Shown here piece after piece: positions 11,896 to 23,755 of a DNA stretch of 64,000 bases. This DNA is from Calliopum simillimum. Its lineage: Eukaryota; Arthropoda; Insecta; Diptera; Lauxaniidae. Position 1 is the stretch's first letter, and each line of letters opens with the position of its first letter. The position numbers and the translations under genes are program-made. Under the pieces are notes generated by a model, which made no database searches, was not told the DNA's origin, and saw only the letters and a list, made by a program, of their open reading frames with translations. The stretch lies in NCBI GenBank assembly GCA_951812925.1, contig OX638368.1:18601187-18665186 (forward strand), written 5' to 3'.

Positions 11896-12979
11896 TTATT
11901 CAAAGTATTGCCCATCGCTAGTCACTACTTTTTCCCATCTTTCTGGTAATTTATCGGTTCCATCCCAGAAAAACTCCGCCGGCCAAAAACGAATCGAGCC
12001 AATTTTTGATATCTTGAACTGAAGTGAAGCGTATTCCTGATAGGGCATTCTGCATCGATCGGAACAAATGGTAGTCTGATGGTGCAAAGTCTGGGCTATA
12101 AGGCGGGTGAGGCAAAATTTCCCATCCGTTGTTTTCCAGGTAATTTTTGACTGGGGCAGCAATATGTGGCCGAGCGTTATCGTGGTGGAAATTGATTGAC
12201 TCGTGTCTGGTCGCATACGTTGGCCGCTCTGCACTATAGGTCAAAAGGATATTTTTTTGGCCAAAACTCATAACGTCCATATTATCATGGTGACCAACTT
12301 CAAATTAAGTTTTTATGTTGACTTTAGACTAAAAGAACAAAAAAAAGTCGGGGGTCTAATTTGAATTTTAGATTTTTCCACAAAAAACCAAAACATATTT
12401 TAATGTTTTGATTTTAATCGTGTTAAACATAAAATCATCAATTTTGTTCATTTTTGTTTTAAAAAAAAAAAACAAATTATTTTGATAACTTTTTATTAAT
12501 TGAAAAAAGGAGTTAAAATCACGACTTTTTTGCTAAACAAAAAACACTTTTGTTTGTATTGAAGTATTCTCCGTTACACTGCATCAACAAAAACTCAATA
12601 GCAATACTTGTAAAAATTGAATTAAATTGAATTTTGTTCAAAAAAGTGTGCCTTTTGACCTATAGTGCTCTGCCTGGATTTTCTGCTTCAATCGGATCAA
12701 TTGTTGATGATAGAATTGAGCATTAATGGTTTGGCCACCTGGCAACAGCTCATAATGGATCACACCTAGCTGGTCCTGACCAGGACATTCTTTGTCTTCG
12801 ACATCAAAATCACCACATTTAAACCGTCGAAACCACTCACGACAGCTCGATTCAGCTGGAGCATAGTCCCCATAAACTTCTACAAGAATGCGATGACTTT
12901 CGGCAGCTGTGTTCTTTGAAATATATTAGTGAAGTAAAACTTCCCGCAAATGTTGCTTTTTCGGCACGAACTCGGACAT
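11896..12979 (-). pseudogene. Mariner transposase lacking first catalytic region
   Basis: Transcribed right to left from the ATG at 12979. The N-terminal part reads MSEFVPKKQHLREVL and WFRRFKCGDFDVEDKE, with one stop. It jumps straight to DQLGVIHYELL, so the segment carrying the first catalytic aspartate (normally GDE-W) is deleted. After the inserted element the frame resumes with RPTYATRHESI, HHDNARPHIAA and PPYSPDFAPSDYHLF, with 34 residues between the two remaining aspartates (DD34D type). A frameshift near 11990 precedes the tail DKLPERWEKVV, which ends at 11896. It cannot encode an active enzyme. Confidence 0.87.
12233..12666. mobile_element. 434-bp non-autonomous element inside the mariner
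   Basis: The ends are inverted repeats ACTATAGGTCAAAAGG and CCTTTTGACCTATAGT. The flanks are a clean direct duplication, GCTCTGC, at 12226-12232 and 12667-12673. Removing the insert and one duplication rejoins the transposase between QAE and RPT codons. A 7-bp duplication excludes the TA-, TTAA- and 2-bp families here. A hAT-like element (8 bp) would need one mismatched position. No protein is encoded. Confidence 0.85.
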
Positions 12980-13138
12980 TTTGCAGCACAGTAAAATTTA
13001 TGATGCGGATGTAAATTTTCAAATCTAATGATGCAGAGTTGTTGACAGATGCCTAAGCTTCAGATATGACGTTTCTGTCACCATGTATTGATGGCGACAT
13101 CTTTTGAAAAACGATGAAAATTAATGCATACACCCAAT

Positions 13139-13225
13139 ATTTGCAAAAGCTATTGTCATTCGAAAATGATTTCCTATTAAATCACGTCCGACATGACGTA
13201 TGAGTAACGTTTAATTATAAGGAGA
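13139..13225 (+). repeat. R2 copy fragment beside mariner
   Basis: ATTTGCAAAAGCTATTGTCATT, then TTTCCTATTAAATCA, then the core GACATGACGTATGAGTAAC at 13190-13208. It matches the right halves of the R2 copies at 5140-5230 and 13495-13575. Its left half is displaced by the mariner insertion. Confidence 0.6.
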
Positions 13226-13384
13226 AAAAAAAATTTCTGATCAACACTTTTTTTCCCAATTACTGACATACTGACTCAACATTTTACATACAATTCAGTT
13301 AAAGATATTAAAAACGCGAAGTATTTGGAACAATCTGCATACATTAGCTTAATAGTAGCAGTAGACAAAAGTTTGTGGGATATA

Positions 13385-13580
13385 TACTTATGATCCGTTT
13401 TACAAAAAATGGATCATATGCCAAATACTTTTTACTCTTCCTGAAAGAACATTGTTAGTTTTAAGAATGGTAAAAAAATGGACAATTTAATATGATATTT
13501 GCCAAAGTTATGGCCATTTTATAACAATTTCCTATTTAATCATGCTTAACATGTCGTATGAGTAACATTAAGTCATAATG
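13385..13580 (+). repeat. Dispersed repeat R2, second full copy
   Basis: Parallels 5010-5235: CTCTTCCTGAAAG, TTTGCCAAAGTTATGGCCATT, TTTCCTATTTAATCA and the core AACATGTCGTATGAGTAAC at 13548-13566. The function is unknown. Confidence 0.65.
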
Positions 13581-13611
13581 GAAAAATTTATTTTTCTTAG
13601 TCTTGGACTCA

Positions 13612-14552
13612 CAAGGTGTATCGCTAAAGGTAACAAAGCTTCTGGGAGGTCTAAAATGTACCCCTGAGGAGTTATAGGGTTAAAACCGATTTTCTGACTT
13701 ATTTTATAAATAAAAATTTCTTTTACTACCCTTACGTTTTAGAGAAAACATTTCTATGATAAAGTTTTAGCTTAATGTATGAGATTTCAAATAGTGTATA
13801 TGGCTTAAAGGGTTTAAAAGGATTTCGCAAAGTTCTGCACCTTTAAAATTGATATTGTAATTTTTGTTTCCCTATTTTTTTTAAATTTGTCGGCCATTTG
13901 AGTATAAAAAAGGTCCTCTTAACATATCTTTTTATAATTCTTTTTGAAATTCTCTTTCAATTTTCTTTAATTTGGTAGCACACTTGTCTAACCAGTTTGT
14001 TAGTTTGAGATCAGAAAAAAATATTTTACAAGAACAATCCGTTTGAAGGCTTCAGTAGATAGAGGGAAGCGCGTGTAGCGCACACATCATTTGCACGAAA
14101 CGCATGCGAGTAAGACGTGTGTACATAGAAAGGTATTTATTTTTGACCTCAAACTAACAAATTAAAGAAAATTTAATAAGGATTTAAAAAAAAAACTATA
14201 AGAAGATACACTAAAATGACCGCCAAAGTGAAAGAATAAAAAAAAAAAAAAAAAAAAAATCACATTTGAAGGTACATAACTTTGCGAAATACTTTTAAAC
14301 GCTATAAACCATATATTTTATCTGAAAGCTCATACAATTAGCTAAAAGTTTGCCATGGAAATATTTTCTCTAAAACGTTAAGTTGATCCAAGAAATTTTT
14401 TTTTCTTAAACATGTCTTAAAATCAGTTTTAACCCTATAACTCCTCAGGGGTACATTTTAGCCCTCCATTAGGTGCAATTTTTTGTTAGTCTAGAACTCC
14501 TCTATCACCTCCCAGAAGCTTCGCAGCCTTATGCGATACACGCTATATGAAA
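13612..14552. mobile_element. Foldback repeat, about 940 bp
   Basis: The arms are inverted copies of about 400 bp each. Mirrored landmarks are GTGTATCGC, AGCTTCTGGGAGGT, AAAATGTACCCCTGAGGAG, TTATAGGGTTAAAAC, TCTCTAAAACGT, and the phrase near the centre about losing GAGGTCAAA/TTTGAGATC. The loop is about 14020-14140. The right arm has an extra segment near 14470-14500. No transposase is present. Such repeats spread by a partner's enzyme or arise by inverted duplication. Confidence 0.75.
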
Positions 14553-16205
14553 ACTGATTAGTTAAGTAAAATGGTGACAAGGGTTTTACTTATGTTTCAT
14601 ATGCACAGTGTTTTAGTTAACTAAAACAATGAACAAGAGCGAAATATAACAGCAGGCCTAAATTTATGGGTTTTGTTTGTAAATTTTGTGAAAACATATG
14701 TTTTTTGTTGCGGTAGAAAATAAAATCCAAAACAAAAACAAAATAACGTCTAAAATTTGGGCTTTCTTAGTGAAGAAAAAGTGAATTTTCTGATCAAATT
14801 ATGTAATGGAAGAGCACAAAAATTTAATTGGGTGCAATAAAGTGCAAGTATGGCGTCGTAGTTTTGGAAAAAACTAAAGCGATTTTCCACATTTTATAAT
14901 ATCTGCGTCGCATTCCTTGTCATTTTTAGAATTTTCACAAAACTTATGTGGATTCTATTTCTTCAGCATCAGCTGTTGGTTGACAGGTGGTTAAACTAAT
15001 GGGGCCTTACTTACACTTCTTTGCACTTACTGCGTTTGAAAACAAATAATACCTGCGTTCGAAAAAGTGAAAAATATTTCATGAAGTAATGAAATTTGAT
15101 TTAAGTGAATATTAAATAATATTTAATATTGAATAAATGCTTATTGAATTTTTATTTTTATTGGTTCAATGGAATTTTTCAGCATGCTTTGACTTTTTTA
15201 AATAATTATTTATTTTTCAACAGTTAATCAAGTTCAATATTTTTTTTTAATAGCTTTTGTAAGTTTTGTCTACTCTTGCGACTCTTTGAGAAAATCCCAC
15301 GTATCTTAATTCAAAAGTTTTCAAGAACTCGTTACTAAGAAACATGCCTTTTTGACACTGCACTTCAACAACTTTTAATCAATTTAAGTGCAACAAAGTT
15401 GATCGTGGATGTTGACAAAAAAGGTCACAAAAAACAAAAAAAAAAAAACCAACTTTCATATGATTGGGTACTTCAGCTGTAAATGTGTAAAAAAGTTAAA
15501 TAAAAGGCAAAAAATCACCTTTTTACTGAATTTTCTTCTTAACTTTTAGTGCATTGTTTTGTGCGCTGTAAAGTATGCAATTAAATTTCGAAATATATTT
15601 GAAAACTGTAATTGAATAAAATCTTTTGATAGCGTGAATCGCGCATAAAATTCTGTTCATGTCATTGAGCAAAAGTTTGTCTACAGAGTTCAGCTACTTT
15701 TGAGCAAAAAAAAAAAACATGGAAAATTTATGTTTTGCGTGGAAAGTTCTTTTGTTTGACTTAAAAGCGCTTGGTACCTTTGGGACGTTTTAAAACTTTA
15801 TTTATAATGATTTGCAGACAACCTAAAAGAAAAAAGAAGAATATTCTTAAAAATTTTATAAAAAATCACAAGGAGTACCTAGCGCAGTATAACCTTTATT
15901 TATCAATATATCATAAAATTATAAAAAAAGAAAATTATTTAATCAATTGATCAGAAGCTTATCTCTCAACTTAACACAAGGTACCGCGGGTTATTGATTG
16001 AGACGAGAATATCCCTTAAAGAACACTTGTTGATGATAAGGCAGCAAAAGTGAATGAAGTTCTATTGCGATTATGGCAAATGTGAAAGTTACTGTTAAGG
16101 ATCGCAAGCTCCATCCCTCCTATGCTGAGCCGGTCTGGGCTAACGCAACACAGAAAGAAACAAATCTGTCGGTAATACGATATGCCTTCTAAGTGCACTT
16201 CGAGT
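14553..16205. other. Spacer, no gene recognised
   Basis: AT-rich. The 16020-16200 part is less AT-rich and touches the 41-bp array, but matches nothing I know on either strand. Confidence 0.4.
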
Positions 16206-16209
16206 GCGC

Positions 16210-17000
16210 AAGTGTTCCTACAGGGGCTCCTTTAAGAATTGCTCCTTCCTAGCACATCGTGGAGGAATTGCCCCTGTAGGAGCGTCTTCTTAGTACATCG
16301 TGGCAGAATTACACCTGTAGGAGCTCTTTCCTAATAGATCTAGGCAGAATTGCACCTGTAGGAGCGCCTTTCTAGTATATCGTGGCGGAATTAACCCTAT
16401 TGGAGCGCCTTCCCAGTACATCCTGGCAGAATTACTCCTGTAGGAGCTCTTTCCTAGTAGATCTAGGCAGAATTGCAGGGTGGATTCCTGCATTCTGGCA
16501 GGCTTCTACAGGGGCTCCTGGCAGAATTGCTCCTTTCTAGTACATCTTGGCAGAATTACCCCTGTAGAAGAGCCTTCCTAGCACATCGTGGCAGAATTAC
16601 CCCTGCAGGAGCTCCTTCCTAGTAGATTTAGTCAGAATTTCACCTGTAGGAGCATCTTCCTAGCATATAGTGGCGGAATTACCACTGTAGGAGCTCCTTT
16701 CTAGTAGGTCTAAGCAGTATTGCACCTGTAGGAGTGCCTTCCTAGTATATCGTGGCAGAATTACCCCTGTAGGTGCGCATTTCTAGTACATCTTGGCAGA
16801 AGGTGCCTCTAAAGGAGCGCCTTCCTAGTACATCGTGGCGGAAGTTGTCCCTGTGGAAGGTCCTTCCTAATAAATCTTGGCAGAATTGCACATGTATAGC
16901 ACCTTTCTCATACAAATTGACAGAATTGCGCCCGTAGTCACCTTTCTCATATATATGATAGAATTGCGCTTGTAGGAGCAATTCTGACAGGAGCCTCTGC
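16210..17000 (+). repeat. 41-bp tandem array with alternating unit types
   Basis: About 17 units start near 16277, 16318, 16359, 16400, 16441, 16566, 16607, 16648, 16689, 16730 and 16771. Type B reads TAGGAGCGCCTTCCTAGTAC with ATCGTGGCAGAATTACCC; type A reads TAGGAGCTCTTTCCTAGTAG with ATCTAGGCAGAATTGCAC. They alternate B-A over much of the array, giving an 82-bp higher-order unit. Units decay towards the right end. Inverted scraps (CTACAGGGGCTCC) sit at the left edge and near 16505. The unit length is not a multiple of three, so the minus-strand frames are not a protein repeat. The array is GC-richer than the rest of the window. Confidence 0.85.
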
Positions 17001-18942
17001 CAGGCGTCTGCTAGAACGCAGGAATAGATAAACAAGCGATAATGTTCGAGACGGCTTTCTGACGAAATAGTTGACAGTAGTTCCGGGAGGAACAATCCGC
17101 CCAGACGGGGGGAGTTTTTAAGCTGGCTTGGACAAAAAACTCTATTACTGCAAAAATCTATGCTTTAAAATCGTTTGTAACGCATAAGCTCAAAATATGC
17201 TGAACCGAACTTTATAATAATTTTTTTAAATCAATATATATGAGCCAAAAATGAAACTGGCATACTTATTTTTTAGTTTTTATAAAAAAATATTATTCTT
17301 TTTAGAATAAAGTTTTTGGCATAAAACTTTCACACAAGCATAAATATTTTCGTTTGCTATTTTTAATGTGCTTTTAATGTTGTTTTTTCTCACTCGCACA
17401 AAAAGTGTTCAATTTTTTTTTGTAAATCACCTCCCGTGAAAAAAAAAATCACAGTATAAAACAGTAATTAATATTGCGCCATTTTTCCATAAACAAAAAA
17501 GTTCAACATGTCGTATGAGTGTTATCAATTTTAATATGACAAATTCATAATTTATTATGACAACCCTTTTGACAAATTCAATTAATCTTTAAATAAAATA
17601 AATAATATACATATAGAATTTATTGTGAAAAAAACACAATTTATGGCATGAATGGCAGCAATTCAGAACACAATCATAAACAGGACATATGCACTTGCAT
17701 ATGACACAAAAATAAATAAATAATTGAAATGTTGCTTACAAATTAAATCCCTGTTAAAACAATGTAACATGGCTACACAGTGCCATTGGGTCAGTAAAAC
17801 TCTTCAAATACACTGACACACGTGCCAGCATTAATACATATAAACATGATAATAACACAAATCATGGCAAACATTGCGTGATTTGCATATCATCAAATAA
17901 TGCAATGTTAAAGCGGCAAAAACGTAATAAAAACCAGACTCAATATAGAGTGTTTTAGACAGACAATTATCTAAGGTTTACACAAAAGAAAGCACACAGA
18001 CTTGCAAACAAATTCGCATTACTTATGAAGCATACAAACATAAACAACAAATTATATTAATACAGCCTCAGCAACATTCACTTGCACTCATAAATCGTTG
18101 CGCAAATGCTACAAATACATGTACAATGCATGTGCTAAGAGTTATGTGCGGCTGCAGTTTCCGTTAGTGACTTGTATGTATTGTATTTACTGTGTAATAT
18201 CTGTTTATTTGTATGTATGCTTATTGCGGTTGCTTAAGGGAATACAGTTGCACACACTGAAGTGCAGCAACAACTCATCAGCATTGCAAAGAGTACTCAA
18301 AGAATGCATGAAATTGCAAGTGAAATCAGAGAAATACAGCTACAAGCTTACTACACTTACATAGTCACACAGCTAGAAAACTTTCAAGCAGTTGCTATAT
18401 TGTTGCCTACTTTTCAGCATTTTTGTTTGTTTATTTCTTTGCTTAATATTTGGGCATGGTTTTTTATATCTCAGGAGTTGGAAGTGAAACTACACAAAAT
18501 TGTTATGCCATAATTTCATGCCTGAGGTGCATATGTACACAAATTAAGTTTGTTTACATTTCAAATATGAGACGTACAAAATAAATTGAATTTATTTGTG
18601 AAAAATAGAAACCTTGTAAAGGTCAACAAGTTCACCACTTGCTTGGTAGCATGTAGTTTTTCTCAGAATTTGTGTTATTTTTTTCTGAGGAACACAGTTT
18701 ATCATTAAATTTACGTATTAAGTTGCTTATACACAAAAGTGTATCTTGTTATCTTCATATGAAATGTCGGAAATTGTGCAATTTCTTATTAGGAAATATG
18801 AGCAGTCTAAGCAAATGTAATGAAAAGATTTCTATTTTGTAATTTTGTTTCATTATTGTTTTCTACTAACATATTTAAATTACATCTAAAGACACATTAT
18901 ATCAAAGCGCTCAAAATTAGATAACAGTACATCAAGTAATCC
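17001..18942. other. Spacer, no gene recognised
   Basis: Single-copy-looking AT-rich DNA. Frames at 18098-18513 have no family features. One core motif lies at 17503-17520. Confidence 0.4.
17503..17520 (+). repeat. Solo core motif TCAACATGTCGTATGAGT
   Basis: Identical to the R2 core over 17 bases, but the flanks are unrelated to the R2 copies. Confidence 0.5.
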
Positions 18943-18989
18943 ACACAGCAAAAAGTTTACGGATAAAGTATAAACTTATTTATAGAGTA

Positions 18990-20283
18990 CGAGGGCTGCT
19001 AGATATATTTCTGGCCTAATAATGAAAATGCGAATATTTATCGTCAAAAATGGTTTTATTGTGTTTCAAAGTATTCTCCAGCATGATTTATACACTTTTG
19101 CATGCGCTCAAACCAATTTTCGAAGCACTTTTCCCACTCCGATTGAGACACCTCCAAAACATGGTTTTGAACGCTTCAACAAGCATCTCCTGGCGACGAA
19201 AATCGTTGACCACGCATTTTTTTCTTGATGTTCGGGAATAGAAAGAAGTCATTGAGTGCCAAGTCAGGGCTGTACGGCGGATGACCCATCAATTCGACGT
19301 TTTGGCCGGTCAAAAAGGCGCTGGTTTGAGCCGATGTGTGAGAAATCACATTGTCATGGTGAACAATGATTCGTTTTCTCTTGCTCGTTTTTCGAATTTC
19401 TCCGAAGACTTCAGGCAAACAAATTATGGTGTACTACTCAGAATTGATCGTCCTACGTTGCTCAAGCGGAACAGTCGCCACATGACCAGTTTTGCCGAAG
19501 AAACAGGCGACCATTTGCTTCGAAGTGCTTTTCCCATGAACAACTTTCGTTGGATTTGGCTCGTCTTCGAAGACCCACACGGTCGACTGCTGTTTTGTTT
19601 CGGGCTCATACGCATAGATCCATAATTCGTCACCTATGACAATCTTATAAACGTCTTTTGAAGCACCGCGATCGTATTTTTTCAACATTTCTTTGCACCA
19701 ATCGACACGAGCCTTTTTTTGAGCGATTGTCAAATTGTGCGGGATCCAACGAGAAAAAACCATTTTTACGGCCAGGTGTTCATGCAATATCGAATGTATT
19801 GGAGTGGAACTAATGCCCAAAGATGCTTCTATCTCACGGTGTGTCACATGATGATCTTGCATTATCAGTTCACGCACGGCATCAATGTTCTCAGGCACAA
19901 CGGCCGTTTTTGGACGACCTTCACGGAATTCGTCTTTGAGCGAGCGTCGGCCACGATTGAATTCATGAAACCAGTTTTTCACAGTGCTATAGGATAGTGC
20001 TTCATCGTCATACAAAGATTTAAGTTCATTGATGCACTCTTGTCGTGATAATCCACGTCGAAAGTTGTGAAAAATGATCGCACGAAAATGTTTACGAGTT
20101 AATTCCATTTTTTTGCCAAATTGATTTTTTCAAGTCACTGTAAACAACACAAATGATGGTCGTACGTTAAAACGTTCTGAGAACGTTTATGCTAAAAAAT
20201 GTCAAACTTTCCAATGGCAATGTCAGATTGCACCTAGCAACACCTAGTGTTGCCTAGGCCAGAAATATATCTAGCAGCCTACG
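18990..20283 (-). mobile_element. Mariner element (DD34D), 1,294 bp
   Basis: Inverted ends CGAGGGCTGCTAGATATATT (left) and CGTAGGCTGCTAGATATATT (right, read inward) both continue TCTGGCCTA. TA flanks at 18988-18989 and 20284-20285. This is full length for mariner. The transposase, 19056-20108, is nearly intact: one internal stop and two small indels. It is clearly younger than the mariner at 7073-8394. Confidence 0.93.
19056..20108 (-). pseudogene. Mariner transposase with one stop and two indels
   Basis: From the ATG at 20108 an open 224-codon stretch covers the helix-turn-helix DNA-binding region (residues 1-115), the EFREGRP linker (61-67) and IGDELWIYAYEPETK with the first catalytic aspartate at 160. 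A TAG at 19434-19436 interrupts the phrase NSE-stop-YT, where family members have tryptophan. The same frame then continues with LPEVFGEIRK, VHHDNVISHTSAQT and PPYSPDLALNDFFLFP. There are 34 residues between the second and third aspartates. A one-base gain near 19188 and another frame change near 19160 precede the tail EWEKCFENWFERMQKCI, which stops at 19056. All three catalytic aspartates survive. Confidence 0.92.
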
Positions 20284-20616
20284 TAAATGTCATTAAGTAA
20301 CACACTTAAAAATTCTTAAAATTATATTTTAGGTTATGAAAATTGTTTCTCTTAAAATTTATATATATGAATTTTATATAAATTTTATATAATTTCTTTA
20401 TAGATTTTATACAAAAAAAGTATAAAAGATTTTTTTAATATTGATACTATAAAATCTAAGCCAAAATGTGTTAATACTTTTTGTATATACATTTTATACG
20501 AACAAGCATAAACGGTTTGTATACCAAATTGCAGCATAGATTTTATACCAAATTTGGTGTGGATCTGTATTCATTCCAATTTGGTTTGAATTTTACACCC
20601 AAACTTTTTGCTGTGT

Positions 20617-21100
20617 ACTATTTTCTGTTCCAAATCAAGTTTGGACTCATTGTAACAAGATATTCCTCTAAGATAATCATCACTATAACTTTTGCAATTC
20701 CTATTGTTTCAAAAGATTGTTATAACCTAACATTTACTTATGTTGTTCAAACTTTAATGCTGCGAAAAGAAAACATTTTCTTATTTCTTGCCAAATTTGT
20801 AAAGAGAACAGCATTTGTGCACGTTCCAAACTACTTATATTTTCTCCATTCGCATATTTAACTCAACATCAGTAAAAGGTTTAAAAAAGCAGAATAAAAA
20901 TCACATATGCAAATCTGAGTATAATAAGGAATTATTTTTACTGTTGCATACTCGCATAAATTCATACAACAAAAGGATACCAACATTTAAGAAAAATTTC
21001 AAAAATAAAAAGTTAAAAAACTGAAAAAAGAAACATGCGCCAAGTTAAGAAAAGTTTTTTTCGCAAAATGTATGCAAATAAAAACAATAAAAAATCGTAT
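20617..21100. other. Spacer, nothing recognised
   Basis: AT-rich; chance frames only. Confidence 0.4.
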
Positions 21101-21104
21101 AGGA

Positions 21105-21240
21105 TATATGGTGCATTCCACGCAAAACCATATACCATTTTGATTTTGCAATCCGAATTTTTTTAATTTTTTTTTTGTTATAGTAGGTACTGGTCAAGAC
21201 AACCCTCCTTGACTTTTTTTTAACCAAGACATCAAAGCGA
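21105..21240 (+). repeat. Dispersed repeat R4, copy 1
   Basis: GGTGCATTCCACGCAAAACC, ACCATTTTG, TTGTTATAGTA and GGTCAAGACAACCCTCCTTGAC resemble 33582-33690 over about 110 bp. The class is unknown. Confidence 0.45.
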
Positions 21241-21244
21241 TATA

Positions 21245-22785
21245 CATTTTTTTTTTAATAATTGTAAAACTTAAATTTTTTTTTTGTATTTATGAAGAAC
21301 CATTGCAAATTGCTTTAAAGAAAGTCATCTATGCATTCTATAGTATAAACGTTTATTTAATTTTTTATTCATGTATGTGCATATATGTATATAAATGTCA
21401 TGTCATTGTTGCCGCAACATACATACTATAGTTGATGCTGCAGCATTTGCAACTAATATGCATATTATACTAAGGGTTGGTCTAACTAGACACACAGACT
21501 TTTACATGATTGTGCATGTAAATGTGCATTTACACAACCCTAATTGGTACTTGGAGTTATGAGCAACGTTATAGCAACAATGCGGCTATTTCTGCCACTT
21601 AATGCTGACATTTAACTTCATACGGAGGCAGAACGGTACACGGCTTCATACATGGTTTTTGAAAACAATGGAAGGAGTGAAATTTCGCATACTTAATAAC
21701 TTATAAGTTATAGAAAGTAGAAGGAATATTCCAAAAATAGACGTGATACATCGACGGACACTCGTACTTCTAATAGAAAATTAACGTTTTTTTGTTGAAC
21801 TAAAATTATTTAACCCTAAAGGTATGCAACACATTATTTTCATACACCATTACTTTCATTGCAAACTCACATAGAAAATCACATGACAACATTCTTCAGA
21901 AAATTTATTAGTTTTTCACTTGGCGCAAATATGTGAATAATAATAATGAGGCATCATTTGTAGCAAACTGATACCTGATTTACAGCCATGTCAGCAAACA
22001 AAACTTTGTGCTGATTCTGCTAAACATGTAATTCCAAATAATAACTCACTGACCATCCTGATATCAAATCAAATGCTCCGCAAAATTAGTTCAATTGTTT
22101 CCGTGCTTGTCAACATCATACAAATGCGATTCCATGATTAACCCTAATTATCTGATTGATGGTAACAAAAATGTGATAAAGGTTATTTATAGGTCGCCCA
22201 CAGCCGTTTTATGTGAAATCACGGCTTAATAACTTATAACTATACTCGGAATAAATTTTGAGTCAATCTTTGCGTAATCGATTAAAACTTTGGTTGACAT
22301 CTCCGATTTTTATGAAAATTAATGAAAAGTTAGTATTTGATATACATATAACTGTGGTTAAATGATTTTCTGAAAATCCGAAAATTTCCAAGATTTCGGC
22401 CATAGGAACTTCGATGCAACTTTTGGATACTAACACATTTGAAAGTTCATAGATCCTCGGCTTTTTATCCGACTTTTATCGGATTCTAATCAAATTTTCA
22501 GGGTTATTACAGAAAAGTATGGGCTACTGAAAAAAAGAAATTACACTGAAAAAACTTTTTATTTCATGTGGAAAAAAAGATTTTTTCTTTTTTAAAACTA
22601 TTTTGGTGTTTGAAGCACTCTTTTTGCTTTGTGTTTAATATTTGTTTTTAAAAGTAAATTTTATTTTAATTACTTTTGCGACCCTTAAAGTTGTGATATC
22701 TTTTACGGTTATCAAGTTATGAGTTTCTGAAGTTGTGTAATGTTGTGCATATTATGAGTCGTTGGTGCACAAGCGCTACCATATA
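21245..22785. other. Spacer, no gene recognised
   Basis: Mostly single-copy-looking. The 22170-22560 part resembles decayed repeat DNA but has no partner in this window. Confidence 0.4.
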
Positions 22786-22790
22786 TATGT

Positions 22791-23125
22791 GGACGGTATT
22801 TTTTTTTTTCAGTGACCCCCCCCCTCCCCCTTGTGAGATTTTTCGTAGAATATTTTTGTAGAATGTTTTAGCCCATTATAACCAAGTTTATGGAAAAGGT
22901 GACAAGAAGGTCCATAAAAACGGGATGTAATGGGTTAAGAAGTTCTAGAAAATTGTTCCGTGCTTGAAATCATGTTATCCTTCGTAAACACCTTAACCCA
23001 TTATATTCCGTTTTTATGGGCATTTTGACCTCCTTTCCAACAACTTGGTTAAACTGGGCTAAAATATTCTACAAAAATATTTTACGAAAAATCTCATTAT
23101 AAGTCACCGAAAAAAAATACCGTCC
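22791..23125. mobile_element. 335-bp foldback MITE
   Basis: GGACGGTATTTTTTTTTT at 22791 is mirrored by the AAATACCGTCC block at 23113-23125. Inner matches, mirrored, are CAGTGAC, TGAGATTTTTCGTA, AATATTTTTGTAGAAT, TTTTAGCCCA, and CATAAAAACGG followed by ATTATGGGTTAAG. The left arm includes a run of C (22816-22830) missing from the right arm. Confidence 0.7.
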
Positions 23126-23129
23126 GGAC

Positions 23130-23755
23130 TGTGGCAACACTATATGATGGCGCAAAGAAAATTCAGTTAAAAAACTAAGTGGGGTTGAAGTATTCTACCA
23201 AAAAAATAGTCTAAGGCAAGGGTATCAGCGTTTCAAAATCACTGAGTCAAGCGGAGTCAGCGTAGAATTATGACTCGTCTACAAAAAACACAATATTTCG
23301 ATATTTGTTTTTTTTTTTTTATTTATTATTTTGCGTAAAAAAAAAAGAAAACAAAAAAATTTTTCATAAGTGTTGTTATTCCAAAAAATTTGGAAAATAC
23401 TAAAATATTCTGTTGTGGCTAGCCCAAATTGGCTCTCTTTTGTTCTACGCCCTGACACTCTTGTTCTACTGAAAATTTCATTTCACGACAAGATATGTTT
23501 AAAACTTTCCTGCAGTTATGTTTGGATTTAGTCCCAAAGAGTAACTTAGTATTGTAGTTCGGCAACTGTCAAAAGGTACTAGCGTCTCTGTTTTAACGGA
23601 AAAATTTACTTGATGATGTGGAAGTGATGGCTTTAAGTTGAAAAAATTATATCGGTCAAAAACCAATCATTATCGCACATAAAATGTATGTCATTACTTT
23701 TATTTCGTTTTGGACATGCCTCACTTTTATGATAAACGGTTCATATATTGGATTA
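23130..23755. other. Spacer, nothing recognised
   Basis: AT-rich with A and T runs near 23310-23345. Confidence 0.4.

Larger units (their letters stand above)
11821..13137 (-). mobile_element. Internally deleted mariner, split by a later insertion
   Basis: The inverted ends are TTGGGTGTATGCACTGATTT at the left and, read inward from the right, TTGGGTGTATGCATTAATTT; both then run into CATCG. Without the 434-bp insert at 12233-12666 the element is about 883 bp, well short of the usual 1.3 kb. The right flank begins TATTTGCAAAAG and the left flank ends TTTGTAA. Joined, these give the TTGTAATATTTGCAAAAG phrase of repeat R2 at 5140-5157, so the mariner landed in an R2 copy. TA is present on the right; the left TA is imperfect. 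Confidence 0.82.
18943..20616. mobile_element. MITE with CACAGCAAAAAGTTT ends, split by a mariner
   Basis: ACACAGCAAAAAGTTT at 18943-18958 is mirrored exactly by AAACTTTTTGCTGTGT at 20601-20616. Excluding the mariner (18990-20283), about 380 bp remain. The right part carries repeated ATTTTATAC words (near 20404, 20490, 20539, 20590). I could not find a convincing target duplication, so the class is open. Confidence 0.5.

Noticed and set aside
16210..17000. CRISPR-like spacing of repeats
   Set aside because: The units are contiguous 41-bp tandem copies with no unique spacers, in a eukaryotic genome.
16290..17095. Minus-strand frames with repeated YRSNSARMYWEG-like wording
   Set aside because: They come from the 41-bp array, whose period shifts the frame each unit; no constant protein repeat is possible.
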